DNA of 64,000 bases from Franconibacter pulveris DSM 19144 (GCA_000621185.1 JHYZ01000022.1:1-64000), one strand, 5' to 3'. Positions 27,986 to 37,834 are shown, counted from the stretch's first letter. Program-made: numbers and translations. The notes: generated by a model from the sequence alone, not told the origin.

Positions 27986-28687
27986 GTGACGCTGGAAAGT
28001 GTGCAAAAGCATAACATTGTGGATGTTATCTATGAGCAGATGAAAAAGAACATCCAGGAGGGAGTCTGGGAGCCTGGCTGTAAGCTGCCTTCTGAAGCGG
28101 AACTGACGGCCACGTTTCAGGTAAGCCGGGTAAGCGTCAGAAGCGCTGTTCAGAAGCTGCGTGATTTAGGCGTTGTAATTACGCATCAAGGGAAGGGGAC
28201 ATATGTGACCCGCGATGCGGCGCGCTACGGCGCGTTTAATGATAACCAGCCCATTCTTCATCTTTCCCAGGAAGAGTTCGACCATATGCGGGTGTTTCGC
28301 CAGACGGTGGAGTTTCGCTGCATGGAGCTCGCCGTGCAGAACGCCACGGACGAGGATATTCAGGAGCTTGAAAAGGCGCTAAGCCGCATGCTGGTTAACA
28401 AGGATGATTACAAAAAATATTCGCTGGCGGATTACGATTTCCACCTGGCGATTGTTAAAGCCTCCCATAACTCTATCTTTATTCATGTAATGGAGTCGCT
28501 GAAGGGCATCTATGTTCACTACCTGGAGGAGCTAAACCGGGTGCTGGGAATAACGCTTGAGAGCGTAGAAGCGCACATCAAAGTGTATATGGCGCTGAAA
28601 AACCGCGACGCTTCGCTGGCCACAGAGACGCTCAACAGCGCCATGACCCATAACGTGCATGCCATTAAAGACGTACGCCACAACTGA
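27986..28687 (+). CDS. FadR-subfamily GntR regulator of the sugar-acid cluster
   Basis: GntR regulator of 233 residues: winged helix (about 10-75, KLPSEAELTATFQVSRVSVRSAVQKL) plus a C-terminal all-helical FCD domain whose Asp/His metal residues are in DYDFHLAIVKASHN. The start is taken as GTG 27986, nine bases after AAAGG; no ATG fits. It lies between the two arms of the cluster, and matching operator-like palindromes occur at all three promoters, so it probably represses the whole set and responds to a sugar acid. Confidence 0.83.
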   Translation: MTLESVQKHNIVDVIYEQMKKNIQEGVWEPGCKLPSEAELTATFQVSRVSVRSAVQKLRDLGVVITHQGKGTYVTRDAARYGAFNDNQPILHLSQEEFDHMRVFRQTVEFRCMELAVQNATDEDIQELEKALSRMLVNKDDYKKYSLADYDFHLAIVKASHNSIFIHVMESLKGIYVHYLEELNRVLGITLESVEAHIKVYMALKNRDASLATETLNSAMTHNVHAIKDVRHN

Positions 28688-28695
28688 TTGCCTGT

Positions 28696-28720
28696 AAAAG
28701 CCCGCCCCCGGGCTTTTTAA
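28696..28720 (+). terminator. Terminator after the GntR gene
   Basis: AAAAGCCCG pairs with CGGGCTTTT around a four-C loop and ends in a T-run, so the downstream dehydratase needs its own promoter. Confidence 0.8.
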
Positions 28721-28728
28721 TGCATTTA

Positions 28729-28743
28729 ACATGTAGGACATCA
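28729..28743. promoter_or_regulatory. Candidate GntR operator at the dehydratase promoter
   Basis: ACATGTAGGACATCA shares its first 12 bases exactly with the site at 27953. It lies 22 bases upstream of the dehydratase start, after the GntR terminator. Confidence 0.55.
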
Positions 28744-28765
28744 TACAAGATACGCGAGGAACTTC

Positions 28766-30019
28766 ATGAGCAACCTGAAAATAACGGATGTAAAAACGAT
28801 ACTGACGGCGCCGGGCGGCATTGACCTGGTGGTCGTAAAAATTGAAACCAGCGAGCCGGGGCTGTACGGCCTGGGGTGCGCCACGTTTACTCAGCGTATT
28901 CATGCCGTTTCCGCCGCTATCGACAACTACATGAAGCCCTTTTTGCTGGGCAAAGATCCCGCCCGCATTGAAGATATCTGGCAGTCGGCGGCGGTTAGCG
29001 GCTACTGGCGCAACGGCCCGGTGATGAATAACGCTTTATCCGGGGTGGACATCGCGCTGTGGGACCTGAAAGGAAAGGTGGCCGGGTTGCCGGTGTACGA
29101 ACTGCTTGGCGGTAAGTGCCGCGACGGGGTGGCGCTCTATCGCCATTGCGACGGCGCTGACGAGGTGGAGGTGGAAGAGGCCATTCTCGCCCGCATGGAG
29201 GAGGGGTATCAGTATGTGCGCTGCCAGATGGGGATGTATGGCGGAGCGGGCACCGATGACCTGCGGCTTATCGCTGGTAAGCTTGCCAAAGCCCGTAATA
29301 TTCAGCCGAAAGCCTCGCCGCGCACCCGGACGCCGGGCGTTTACTTCGACCCGGACGCCTATGCGCGGGCGGTGCCGCGCCTGTTCGAGCATCTGCGCAA
29401 TAAGATTGGCTTCGGCGTGGAGTTTATTCATGACGTTCATGAAAGGATTACGCCGATAGCCGCCATTCAGATGGCGAAATCGCTGGAGCCTTATCAGCTG
29501 TTTTTTCTTGAGGACCCGGTTGCGCCGGAAAATATCGACTGGCTTACCAAAATGCGCGCGCAAAGCAGCACGCCGATAGCGATGGGCGAACTCTTCACGC
29601 AGATCAACGAATGGAAGCCGCTTATCCAGAACCAGCTTATCGATTATATCCGCTGTCACGTCAGCACCATCGGCGGCATTACGCCTGCCAAAAAACTGGC
29701 GACCTTTGCCGAGCTTTATGGCGTACGCACGGCGTGGCATGGTCCTGGCGATATTTCACCGGTCGGGGTGGCCGCCAATTTGCATATCGATTTGAGCATC
29801 ACCAACCTTGGCGTGCAGGAGTATACCCCGGTGAACGACGCGCTGATGGAGGTCTTCCCCGGTTGCCCGGAAATAGAAAAAGGGTATGCGTACCTGAGCG
29901 ACCGTCCGGGGCTGGGCGTCGATATCAATCTGAAAGAGGCGGCGAAATACCCGGTCTCCGGCGGCATCCCGGAGTGGACCAATGCCCGTTTACCGGACGG
30001 CACCGCCGCGCGGCCCTGA
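28766..30019 (+). CDS. Mannonate/gluconate dehydratase of the enolase superfamily (ManD/RspA type)
   Basis: Enolase-superfamily acid-sugar dehydratase of 417 residues. The capping domain occupies about 1-125 and the beta-barrel the rest. Metal ligands are D in EFIHDVHERI, E in FFLEDPVAPEN and E in GELFTQINEW; the DxH histidine of the ManD subgroup is present. Members dehydrate D-mannonate or D-gluconate to 2-keto-3-deoxygluconate, and some are poor catalysts. With idonate dehydrogenase and 5-ketogluconate reductase alongside, gluconate is the likelier substrate; this is inference. Confidence 0.85.
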   Translation: MSNLKITDVKTILTAPGGIDLVVVKIETSEPGLYGLGCATFTQRIHAVSAAIDNYMKPFLLGKDPARIEDIWQSAAVSGYWRNGPVMNNALSGVDIALWDLKGKVAGLPVYELLGGKCRDGVALYRHCDGADEVEVEEAILARMEEGYQYVRCQMGMYGGAGTDDLRLIAGKLAKARNIQPKASPRTRTPGVYFDPDAYARAVPRLFEHLRNKIGFGVEFIHDVHERITPIAAIQMAKSLEPYQLFFLEDPVAPENIDWLTKMRAQSSTPIAMGELFTQINEWKPLIQNQLIDYIRCHVSTIGGITPAKKLATFAELYGVRTAWHGPGDISPVGVAANLHIDLSITNLGVQEYTPVNDALMEVFPGCPEIEKGYAYLSDRPGLGVDINLKEAAKYPVSGGIPEWTNARLPDGTAARP

Positions 30020-30145
30020 ACATTGCTGGCAGACCCGCCTCCGTTGGCGCGAAGGCGGGGAACCTGTCGTCATGAAAACGATGCACGCGACGGCGTGAGG
30101 CGCTTTTCAGGCGGGCAGGGCAATTATCAGGCACGGGATGGCGCC

Positions 30146-31072
30146 TTAATCTGGCCAGTACGACTCCGCTTTGACTTTCAACAGATATCGTAAACGCTGC
30201 GCTTCCTTTTGCGGCGGGTGTCCAAAGAACCGCCTGAACTCTCTGCTGAACTGTGTCGGGCTGATATAACCCACCTTCAGAGACGCTTCGCTGGCCGTGA
30301 TATTTCGCTTTACCATCAGAAAGCGCGCCTGGTGCAGCCGGATGGATTTCAAATATTGCATGGGCGTGGTGCCGGTAAAGGCCCTGAAATGACGGTGAAA
30401 AGAGGGGGCGCTCATTCCCGCCTCCTTTGCCAGCGCCTCGACGTCAAGGTTATCCATAAATCGGGTATGCAGCGTACGGATAGCCGCCGCAATTTGTCTG
30501 AAATGCCCTTTGCCGGAAAGCGCCGCTCTGACGGAGGCGCCCTGTTCATCCATCAACACCCGATAGTAGAGCTCTTTGAGAATACCTGGCCCCAGCACCC
30601 TGGCTTTCACCTCATCAGAGACCACGGTCAGGAGACGGTAAACCGTATCGGTCAGCTCATCGCCGAGTGGGGAGGAAAAGAGCGGTCCTGGCTTTTCATC
30701 GCCGCTGGCGCGCGGTTCTCCCAGTTCAATCAGTATTTCGGCAATCACCGCGACATTAAGCGATATCGACATCGCCAGAAGCGGCGTTTCCTGGCTTGCG
30801 ACCGTCTGGCTGGTAAAAGGGAGAGGAACGGAAACGACCAGGTAGTGTTGCGGATCGTAGGCAAATTCTTGCCCACCCAGCAGGCCTGTTTTTTTCCCCT
30901 GCAGGACGATGACGATGCATGGCTCATACAGCACGGGCGTGTGCGGCATGGACTCATTAACCCGCAACAGCTTTATCTCCTTCATGCAGGTCCGCGAATA
31001 CCCTTCTTCCGGTGTCAGCGCCAGGAAAGCCGCAATCATTTTTTGTGTTAGCGCTGATGTTAGCCCGGACAC
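30146..31072 (-). CDS. AraC-family transcriptional regulator
   Basis: Regulator of 308 residues with an N-terminal AraC_N domain (about 25-190, YqhC-like) and two C-terminal helix-turn-helix motifs (about 205-300; NLDVEALAKEAGMSAPSFHRHF and EASLKVGYISPTQFSREF). The start is GTG 31072, four bases after GGAGG. It diverges from the SDR gene at 31348 across 275 bases. Related YqhC activates aldehyde reductases in response to aldehydes, so control of the two SDR genes is plausible. Confidence 0.85.
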   Translation of the reverse strand: MSGLTSALTQKMIAAFLALTPEEGYSRTCMKEIKLLRVNESMPHTPVLYEPCIVIVLQGKKTGLLGGQEFAYDPQHYLVVSVPLPFTSQTVASQETPLLAMSISLNVAVIAEILIELGEPRASGDEKPGPLFSSPLGDELTDTVYRLLTVVSDEVKARVLGPGILKELYYRVLMDEQGASVRAALSGKGHFRQIAAAIRTLHTRFMDNLDVEALAKEAGMSAPSFHRHFRAFTGTTPMQYLKSIRLHQARFLMVKRNITASEASLKVGYISPTQFSREFRRFFGHPPQKEAQRLRYLLKVKAESYWPD

Positions 31073-31347
31073 AACGCCTCCTGAAATAGAAAAAAAGATA
31101 ATTTATGCGCCTGAAAACAACGTGTCCAGCATGATTTTGACAGGAAAAGGCAATGTTTGGACAGCCGCTGTCATTGTTGCAAAGGGGCGGGTTTTTTATC
31201 CTTTTTCCCGCAGTCAGGAAGCGAACTCAGGCGGCATCCGTCTGAGTCGTCTGTCTGGCTTATTAAAACCATACTTCGCGGCCAGCCATCGTTTTGGCAA
31301 GGCGCCGCGGCGTGCAATGAGGCGCCCCCATTCCGGAGGAATAAACA

Positions 31348-32094
31348 ATGACCGATTATGCAGGGCTAAAGAACAAGGTTGCGATAGTCACTGGCGCGGC
31401 AGGCGATATCGGTAAGGCAACGGTAAACCTGCTTATCAGCCATGAGGCGAAGATCCTGGCGCTGGATATTGACCCCGCCGTGCATTCCCTGGCGCAGGGC
31501 GAGCGGGTTATCACCCAGGTCTGCGATGTGAGCCGGGAGCAGGATGTCGTTAGCGCGGTGGCGCGTGCGCGGTCGGCGTTCGGGCAGGTGGATATGCTTA
31601 TCAACAACGCGGGAATAACCCTCAATAAACCCGCGACGGAAACCGCGGTGGAAGAGTGGGACCGCATTATGGCGGTTAATGCCAGAGGGTATTTTCTCTT
31701 TTGCAAAGAGGCGCTTAAGGCGATGCAACCCCGCCAGCAGGGAGCCATCGTCAATGTTGCCTCCATCGTTAGCGTGGTCGGCATGAAGACCACGGCGGCC
31801 TACTCAGCATCGAAAGGCGCCATTGCCCAGTTAACCCGGGTTCTGGCGCTGGAAGCGGCGGAGCAGGGCATCCGCGTTAATGCCGTGGCGCCCGGCGTTG
31901 TCGAAACCGATATGCTTTCCGGCATCGTCGAAGACAGCCGCGCGACGCTTGCCAGTTACGGCCATGCGCACCCGCTTGGACGCGTGGCGCAGCCGCAGGA
32001 AATCGCGGAAGCCATTGTCTGGCTGGCTTCGCCGAAAGCCAGCTTTGTTACTGGAACGGTATTGATGGCTGATGGCGGTTATACCGCGCAGTAA
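31348..32094 (+). CDS. SDR-family oxidoreductase (FabG-like)
   Basis: Classical short-chain dehydrogenase of 248 residues: TGAAGDIG cofactor loop (about 15-22), NNAG (about 89-92), S in NVASIVSVVG, and YSASK. An aspartate after the second strand (LALDIDP) points to NAD. First of two SDR genes divergent from an AraC regulator, with a GGAGGA ribosome site. The substrate is unknown. Confidence 0.83.
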   Translation: MTDYAGLKNKVAIVTGAAGDIGKATVNLLISHEAKILALDIDPAVHSLAQGERVITQVCDVSREQDVVSAVARARSAFGQVDMLINNAGITLNKPATETAVEEWDRIMAVNARGYFLFCKEALKAMQPRQQGAIVNVASIVSVVGMKTTAAYSASKGAIAQLTRVLALEAAEQGIRVNAVAPGVVETDMLSGIVEDSRATLASYGHAHPLGRVAQPQEIAEAIVWLASPKASFVTGTVLMADGGYTAQ

Positions 32095-32107
32095 GCAGGA
32101 GAATTAA

Positions 32108-32821
32108 ATGAAACAGCACAGTATTTTAATCGTCGGGGCCGATAAGGGACTGGGATTAGGGCTGGTGGAAGCGTACCTGCAACTGGGGTGGCACGTTTTC
32201 GCCACACATTTACCTACGGCTGAGCTGGCCTCGCTTAACGCCCTCAGCGCGGCATACCCGGACAGACTCGCTACCGGAGCGCTGGACGTGACGGAGGCGT
32301 CGCATATCGCCCCGCTTATCGCAAGGCTTGCAGAAAGCAGATTCGACATCATTTTTATGGTCGCCGGCATATATGGCCCGCTACACCAGTCGGTCATGCA
32401 GGCAACGGATGCCGAGTTCCGGCAAATCATGATGACTAACGCTTTTGGTCCGGCGCGTCTGGCGAGGCATCTTTTACCGTTGCTTGAGCCTGAAGGGGCG
32501 CTGGTGTTTATGTCATCGCACCGCGCAAGTATTGCAGGCTATACCGAGCCCGTAGCCGCGCTGGAACTCTACCGGGCCAGTAAGGCGGCGCTGAATATGC
32601 TGGCGCGCTGTCTCTATATGGACATCAGGCAGGGGAATCAGACGGTGATATCGCTTCACCCGGGCTGGGTCGATACGTCAATGGGAACGCTGGATGGCGC
32701 CGTCGAGGCGGAGATTGATGTCGGGACGAGCGTAAAAGGCATGCTTAACGTCATCGAACAACACCGTCACGATAAAAAGCATCTTTTTATTGATTATGAA
32801 AACAGGGTCTGGCCCTGGTGA
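32108..32821 (+). CDS. SDR-family protein
   Basis: Short-chain dehydrogenase of 237 residues, related to the CsgA/sniffer-like group. The cofactor loop is VGADKGLGLG (altered from TGxxxGIG), the NNAG motif is replaced by VAGIYG, and the active site reads SSHRAS with YRASK. It follows the first SDR by 13 bases and shares its transcript. Function is unknown. Confidence 0.75.
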   Translation: MKQHSILIVGADKGLGLGLVEAYLQLGWHVFATHLPTAELASLNALSAAYPDRLATGALDVTEASHIAPLIARLAESRFDIIFMVAGIYGPLHQSVMQATDAEFRQIMMTNAFGPARLARHLLPLLEPEGALVFMSSHRASIAGYTEPVAALELYRASKAALNMLARCLYMDIRQGNQTVISLHPGWVDTSMGTLDGAVEAEIDVGTSVKGMLNVIEQHRHDKKHLFIDYENRVWPW

Positions 32822-32828
32822 GACGGAA

Positions 32829-32861
32829 TAAAACCGGGCCAGAAGCATGGCCCGGTTTTAA
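32829..32861. terminator. Bidirectional terminator between SDR and aspartokinase genes
   Basis: AAACCGGGCC and GGCCCGGTTT pair perfectly around an eight-base loop with A and T flanks, between two convergent genes. Confidence 0.8.
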
Positions 32862-32985
32862 CGCGCAGAAACCGTCCCGGCAATGTCGCCACATCATTGT
32901 TAGCGCAGGCCGCTGTGATAAACGGCCTTTTCGCGCCCGCCGTGTTGGCCAGGGCGGTATTGGCGCAGGCCGCTTTTCCTGGCTG

Positions 32986-34347
32986 TTATTCCAGCAGGCT
33001 ACGGTGCAACGCCTTGACTGCGCTGTCTGCAAATTGCGCTGGCAGCAGGAAGCAGAGGGCGTGACGAGACGCGCCGTGGCAAATCATTCGCACCGGGTGG
33101 TTTTCCAGCTCAGCAAAGACCTCTTTGCACACCGCCGCGCCCTCGGAGAGCGCATTGCCGATCAGCGAGACCAGCGCCAGCCCGGTCTCGACCTCGACAT
33201 GGCAGTGCGACGACAGCTCGGTGAGCAGCGCGGTGGTCAGCGTATCGGCCTCGCCTGAGGTGGCGCTGGTGGCGTTGAGGATAAGCGCGATGCTGGTTTC
33301 CGAGGTCGTCACCAGATCGAACGCCATTTCGTGGCGCGATAACATCGCAAAGGTGTCGGCTAAAAAGCGGTGCGCGGGCTGCGCGTTTACGCTGGATAAG
33401 GTTAATAACGTCTGTTGACGGCGCACGGCCAGGGCGCGATAACGCGACGGCGTCGCCACATCGCGGCAAACCCGCGTGCCGCCCGCTGACGGGTTGTTGC
33501 TGGCGCCGACAAAAACCGGAATATCTTTGCGCATTGCGGGTAGCAGGGTCGCCGGATGCAGCACTTTGGCGCCAAAGGTCGCCATTTCGCTGGCTTCGGC
33601 GAACGAGAGGTTATCAATACGCTTCGCCTGGGGGACGATGCGGGGATCGGTGGTGTAGATCCCGGCGACATCCGTCCAGATATCCACACGTGAAGCCTGC
33701 AACGCCTCCGCCAGCAGGGACGCGGTGTAATCGCTGCCGCCGCGACCAAGCGTGGTGGTGCGTCCGGCCGCGTCGCTGCCGATAAACCCCTGCGTCACGA
33801 CCAGCGTCTGTTCGATACGCGGACGTAAGTGGTTTTCCGCCATCGCGGCGATGGCGCTTATCGCCGGCGCCGCGCAGCCGAAAGTGTCATCGGTGCGAAT
33901 CACTTTGCGGGCATCAAACCACTGGGCTTCCACCTCCTGTTCACGCAATACTTCCACAAACAGCAGGGAAGAGATCATCTCCCCATGGCTCACCAGTTCA
34001 TCGCACAGCGCGGCGGAACGGGCAACGGCCGCCATTTCAGCCAGGCGATGGATGTTGTCGAGCAGACGATCGATCTCCTGGCCAATCGCTTCGGGCTGTT
34101 TCAGGCGTGAAAGGATGTTGTATTGCAGAGAACGCAGGGTTTCAATTTTGTCCAGCCGGAGGCGGCTTTCAAGGCCGCTTGCGAGTTCGACTAACAGATT
34201 GGTGACGCCGGCGGAGGCGGATAACACCACCAGACGGACGTTTTTATCAGCAAGGACAAGGCTGGCGCTACGGCTCATCGCGTCAAAGTCAGCGACACTG
34301 GTTCCGCCAAATTTGGCAACGATGAAGTGTGGATAAATGCGAGTCAT
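32986..34347 (-). CDS. LysC-type aspartate kinase
   Basis: Monofunctional aspartokinase of 453 residues, colinear with E. coli LysC (AK-III). The kinase domain has VAKFGGTSVADFDAM at the N-terminus, the RGGSDYTASLLAEAL active-site stretch, and ATFGAKVLHPATL; two ACT domains follow, keeping the TTSE lysine-site motif. It makes aspartyl phosphate for aspartate semialdehyde. No lysine riboswitch is seen upstream, and it is divergent from dat-ddc, which consume aspartate semialdehyde. It may be a dedicated second aspartokinase rather than the housekeeping lysC. Confidence 0.88.
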   Translation of the reverse strand: MTRIYPHFIVAKFGGTSVADFDAMSRSASLVLADKNVRLVVLSASAGVTNLLVELASGLESRLRLDKIETLRSLQYNILSRLKQPEAIGQEIDRLLDNIHRLAEMAAVARSAALCDELVSHGEMISSLLFVEVLREQEVEAQWFDARKVIRTDDTFGCAAPAISAIAAMAENHLRPRIEQTLVVTQGFIGSDAAGRTTTLGRGGSDYTASLLAEALQASRVDIWTDVAGIYTTDPRIVPQAKRIDNLSFAEASEMATFGAKVLHPATLLPAMRKDIPVFVGASNNPSAGGTRVCRDVATPSRYRALAVRRQQTLLTLSSVNAQPAHRFLADTFAMLSRHEMAFDLVTTSETSIALILNATSATSGEADTLTTALLTELSSHCHVEVETGLALVSLIGNALSEGAAVCKEVFAELENHPVRMICHGASRHALCFLLPAQFADSAVKALHRSLLE

Positions 34348-34967
34348 AACAATCTCATATCAGGGCGCCATACGTTGATGGCATGAAAATTTTCATTCGG
34401 CATAAGGGAAGTCATCTTCACCTTACGAAATGTCCGCCCGCGAACATTTCTGTTTTAAACCCAGCGTTTTATCCCGTTGGCGATAACCTGTATGGCCTTT
34501 CACGGGAGCCAGGTGTGATGCGCATTAATGGTTAATAGACGCTTCCTTTTTGGCTTAGAGGTTTTTTAAACGCGGGCATAGTAAGTGAATAAACCCGCCG
34601 GATCGATAATTTCCTGAAGATTTACGATAAACCGATGGAAAGTAACAGTATTTATTAGCGAGCCGCCAGCAAAATTTACGTTTAATAACAGTAAAAGCCG
34701 TCGCCAGTAAAATTTCTGGCTTATCATTGTGTTGTACAGAATCTGGCCGGAAATAAGGTTTGAAAAGAATTGTTTACAATTCACGCTGTGCAAATTACGC
34801 GCGCCAGGATTTTTTATCTTTGATTTTTATAGAAAATGTTTTTTAAGCCCACACAAAATATAAGATTGTGTGTGGTAAAGAAAACACATATATTAGCCGC
34901 GCTTTTTTTACCCCCTTAAACCCTTATCCAACCCGGTGTTAAAACAACGCCAGGTTGTAGGAGAGAT
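34348..34967. promoter_or_regulatory. AT-rich divergent intergenic region of aspartokinase and dat
   Basis: About 620 bases without a convincing gene. The middle (34560-34920) is clearly AT-rich, a typical H-NS-bound divergent promoter region. A 75-codon minus-strand frame at 34566-34793 has no ribosome site or recognisable sequence. No lysine riboswitch core was found. Confidence 0.5.
34930..34956 (+). promoter_or_regulatory. Hairpin in the dat leader
   Basis: AACCCGGTGTT and AACGCCAGGTT form an 11-pair stem (with G-U pairs in RNA) around AAAAC, ending three bases before the GGAG ribosome site of dat. It could influence translation start. Confidence 0.45.
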
Positions 34968-36353
34968 ATGATGACGGATAAAGTCCGTATTGATTCTTTA
35001 AGTGCTAATTCATTACCGCAAAGCAATGAGTCCTTTCTTAACAGACAAGCTGAGTTTGAATCTAACGTCAGAAGTTATCCACGCAAATTGCCGTTAGCGA
35101 TTGCTAAAGCGCAGGGCGTCTGGATAACGGATGTTGAAAATAAAGAATACCTTGATTGTCTTGCGGGCGCCGGAACGCTGGCGCTGGGTCATAATCACCC
35201 AGAGGTTATCCAAAGCATCCAAAGCGTCATTACCAGTGGCTTACCGTTACATACGCTTGACCTGACCACGCCATTAAAAGATGAATTTTCCGCTTACCTG
35301 CTCTCTCTGCTGCCAGGTCAGGGGAAAGAATATTGCCTGCAATTCACCGGGCCTTCCGGCGCAGATGCCGTTGAAGCGGCGCTGAAGCTGGCGAAAAAAG
35401 TGACCGGCCGTTCCGGCGTTATCAGCTTCTCCGGCGGTTATCACGGCATGACGCATGGCGCGCTCTCTGTGACCGGCAACCTGTCGCCGAAAGAAGCCGT
35501 TAACGGCATGATGCCGGAAGTGCAGTTTATGCCTTATCCGCACCAGTACCGTTGCCCGCTGGGCATTGGCGGCGAAGCCGGTGTGAAAGCGCTGACGTAT
35601 TACTTCGAAAACCTGATAAACGATGTTGAAAGCGGCGTGCGTAAACCGGCTGCCGTTATTCTCGAAGCGGTGCAGGGCGAAGGCGGCGTGAACCCGGCGC
35701 CAGCCGAGTGGCTGCAGCGCATCCGTAAAGTGACTCAGGAACACGGCATTCTGCTTATCCTGGATGAAGTCCAGGCGGGCTTCGCCCGTACCGGCAAGTT
35801 CTTTGCCTTCGAACACGCGGGCATCGAGCCGGACATCATCGTGATGTCGAAAGCGGTAGGCGGCGGTTTACCGTTGGCCGTGCTGGGCATTAAAAAGCAG
35901 TTCGACGCCTGGGCGCCGGGTCACCACACCGGGACGTTCCGCGGCAACCAGCTGGCGATGGCGACGGGCCTCACCACGCTCAAGATCCTCAAAGAAGAGC
36001 GCATTGCCGATAAAGTCGCTGAACAGGGCGAATGGCTGAAAGGCAAACTGGCTGAAATGCAAAAGCGTTTCCCGGTTATCGGCCACGTACGCGGTCTGGG
36101 CTTAATGATTGGTATTGAAATCGTTAAACCGCACGAAGCGCAGGATCACATGGGTTGCTACCCGGCGGATGGCGAACTCTCTGCGCTGTTGCAGAAAAAA
36201 TGCTTCGAAGCGGGGCTTATCCTCGAGCGCGGCGGCCGTGGCGGCAGCGTACTGCGCCTGCTGCCGTCGCTGCTTATCAGCAACGCCGAGCTGGACGTGT
36301 TCCTCGATAAGTTTGAAAGCGCGCTGCTGAATGCCGGCGTGAAGCCTGTTTAA
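34968..36353 (+). CDS. dat: Diaminobutyrate--2-oxoglutarate transaminase
   Basis: Class III PLP aminotransferase of 461 residues that converts aspartate 4-semialdehyde plus glutamate to L-2,4-diaminobutyrate. [21 protein letters not shown] holds the PLP-binding Asp region near residue 265, and [10 protein letters not shown] the Schiff-base lysine near 290. The [17 protein letters not shown] phosphate-binding segment is near 125-140. It is followed after 17 bases by ddc. Together they make 1,3-diaminopropane. ATG 34968 is chosen; a second ATG follows at once. Confidence 0.94.
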   Translation: MMTDKVRIDSLSANSLPQSNESFLNRQAEFESNVRSYPRKLPLAIAKAQGVWITDVENKEYLDCLAGAGTLALGHNHPEVIQSIQSVITSGLPLHTLDLTTPLKDEFSAYLLSLLPGQGKEYCLQFTGPSGADAVEAALKLAKKVTGRSGVISFSGGYHGMTHGALSVTGNLSPKEAVNGMMPEVQFMPYPHQYRCPLGIGGEAGVKALTYYFENLINDVESGVRKPAAVILEAVQGEGGVNPAPAEWLQRIRKVTQEHGILLILDEVQAGFARTGKFFAFEHAGIEPDIIVMSKAVGGGLPLAVLGIKKQFDAWAPGHHTGTFRGNQLAMATGLTTLKILKEERIADKVAEQGEWLKGKLAEMQKRFPVIGHVRGLGLMIGIEIVKPHEAQDHMGCYPADGELSALLQKKCFEAGLILERGGRGGSVLRLLPSLLISNAELDVFLDKFESALLNAGVKPV

Positions 36354-36370
36354 TCGGAGCAAATGCAAGC

Positions 36371-37834
36371 ATGTCTGATTTAAATCCGATTCTGTCGGGC
36401 TCTGCACAGAGCATCGCCGCCTATCAGGAGGCGATTGAGCAGAGTACAAACGCGGTGGTGCAGTGGCTTAAGCAGCCTGAAATGTACCAGGGTAAAACCG
36501 TTGAGGAATTGCGTGAGCGCATCAGGTTAGAATTTAGCGAGCAGGGCCTGGGCAACCAGGCCGCCATTGAGCGCGCCGTCGAGTATTTCCTTAAAGACAG
36601 CCTGTCCGTACACCACCCGCAGTGCGTGGCGCACCTGCATTGCCCGAGCCTGGTCATTAGCCAGGCGGCGGAAGTGTTGATCAACGCCACCAACCAGAGC
36701 ATGGACTCCTGGGATCAGAGCCCGTCGGCGACCATCATTGAGATCAAGCTGATTGAGTGGCTGCGCGAGCGGGTAGGCTACCCGGCGGGCGACGCCGGGG
36801 TCTTCACCAGCGGCGGCACGCAAAGCAACCTGATGGGGTTGATGCTGGCGCGTGATGCCTTTTTCGCCCGCCAGGGCCACTCCGTTCAGCTGCACGGCCT
36901 GACCGGTGACCTCAGTAAAATTAAAGTGTTATGTTCCGAAAGCGCGCACTTCTCTGTGCAGAAGAACATGGCGCTGATGGGGCTTGGCTACCAGTCGGTG
37001 ACGCAGGTGAAAACCGACCAATTCTCGCGTATGGATCTTAACGATCTGACGGAGAAGCTGGCGCAGGCGAAAGCCAGGGGCGAGCAGGTGATGGCTATCG
37101 TCGCGACCGCAGGCACCACGGATGCAGGCGCTATCGATCCGCTAGCGGAAATCGCCGCGCTGGCCGCCAAAGAGCAGATTTGGGTGCATGTGGATGCGGC
37201 CTGGGGCGGCGCGCTGCTGCTTTCTGAGAAGTATCGCCACTTCCTCAATGGCCTCGAACTCGCCGACTCCGTAACGCTGGACTTCCACAAGCAGTTCTTC
37301 CAGACCATCAGCTGCGGCGCGTTCCTGCTGAAAGAGGCGCGTCATTATCAGCTGATGCGCTACCAGGCGGCGTACCTGAACTCTGACTTTGACGAAGAGC
37401 AGGGCGTGCCGAACCTGGTATCGAAATCGCTGCAAACCACCCGCCGTTTCGATGCGCTGAAACTCTGGATGGGCCTGGAAGCGCTGGGTAAAAAGCAGTA
37501 CGCCGACATCATTGATAATGGCGTGACGCTGGCGCAGCAGGTGGCGCAGTTTGTGGCTGAGCAACCGCAGCTGGAGCTGGTGATGCAGCCGCAGCTGGCA
37601 AGCGTCCTGTTCCGGTTCCGTCCGGAAAACGGCGACGCCGCAGGCGTTGCGCTGTTGAACCAGCGTATCGGCGATGCGCTGCTCGCCTCCGGCAGCGCCA
37701 ACGTTGGCGTTACGGAAGCCGACGGCGTAACCTGCCTGAAGCTGACGCTGCTCAACCCGACCGTTTGCCTGGAGGATGTAAAAGTTCTGCTGGCGAGCGT
37801 GATGGCCTGTGGACGGCAGTTGCAGAACGCCTGA
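36371..37834 (+). CDS. ddc: L-2,4-diaminobutyrate decarboxylase
   Basis: Group II PLP decarboxylase of 487 residues, producing 1,3-diaminopropane from diaminobutyrate. The PLP site has VHVDAAWGGALLLS with the ring-stacking Asp near 276 and the Schiff-base lysine in SVTLDFHKQFFQ near 317; FTSGGTQSNLMGLMLARD is the phosphate-site segment. Second gene of dat-ddc, with a strong terminator behind it. Confidence 0.94.
   Translation: MSDLNPILSGSAQSIAAYQEAIEQSTNAVVQWLKQPEMYQGKTVEELRERIRLEFSEQGLGNQAAIERAVEYFLKDSLSVHHPQCVAHLHCPSLVISQAAEVLINATNQSMDSWDQSPSATIIEIKLIEWLRERVGYPAGDAGVFTSGGTQSNLMGLMLARDAFFARQGHSVQLHGLTGDLSKIKVLCSESAHFSVQKNMALMGLGYQSVTQVKTDQFSRMDLNDLTEKLAQAKARGEQVMAIVATAGTTDAGAIDPLAEIAALAAKEQIWVHVDAAWGGALLLSEKYRHFLNGLELADSVTLDFHKQFFQTISCGAFLLKEARHYQLMRYQAAYLNSDFDEEQGVPNLVSKSLQTTRRFDALKLWMGLEALGKKQYADIIDNGVTLAQQVAQFVAEQPQLELVMQPQLASVLFRFRPENGDAAGVALLNQRIGDALLASGSANVGVTEADGVTCLKLTLLNPTVCLEDVKVLLASVMACGRQLQNA

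Noticed and set aside
34566..34793. Minus-strand 75-codon frame in the aspartokinase-dat gap
   Set aside because: AT-rich promoter DNA, no ribosome site and no recognisable sequence.
34348..34967. Possible lysine riboswitch before the aspartokinase
   Set aside because: Neither strand shows the conserved core or the hairpin set seen in E. coli lysC leaders.
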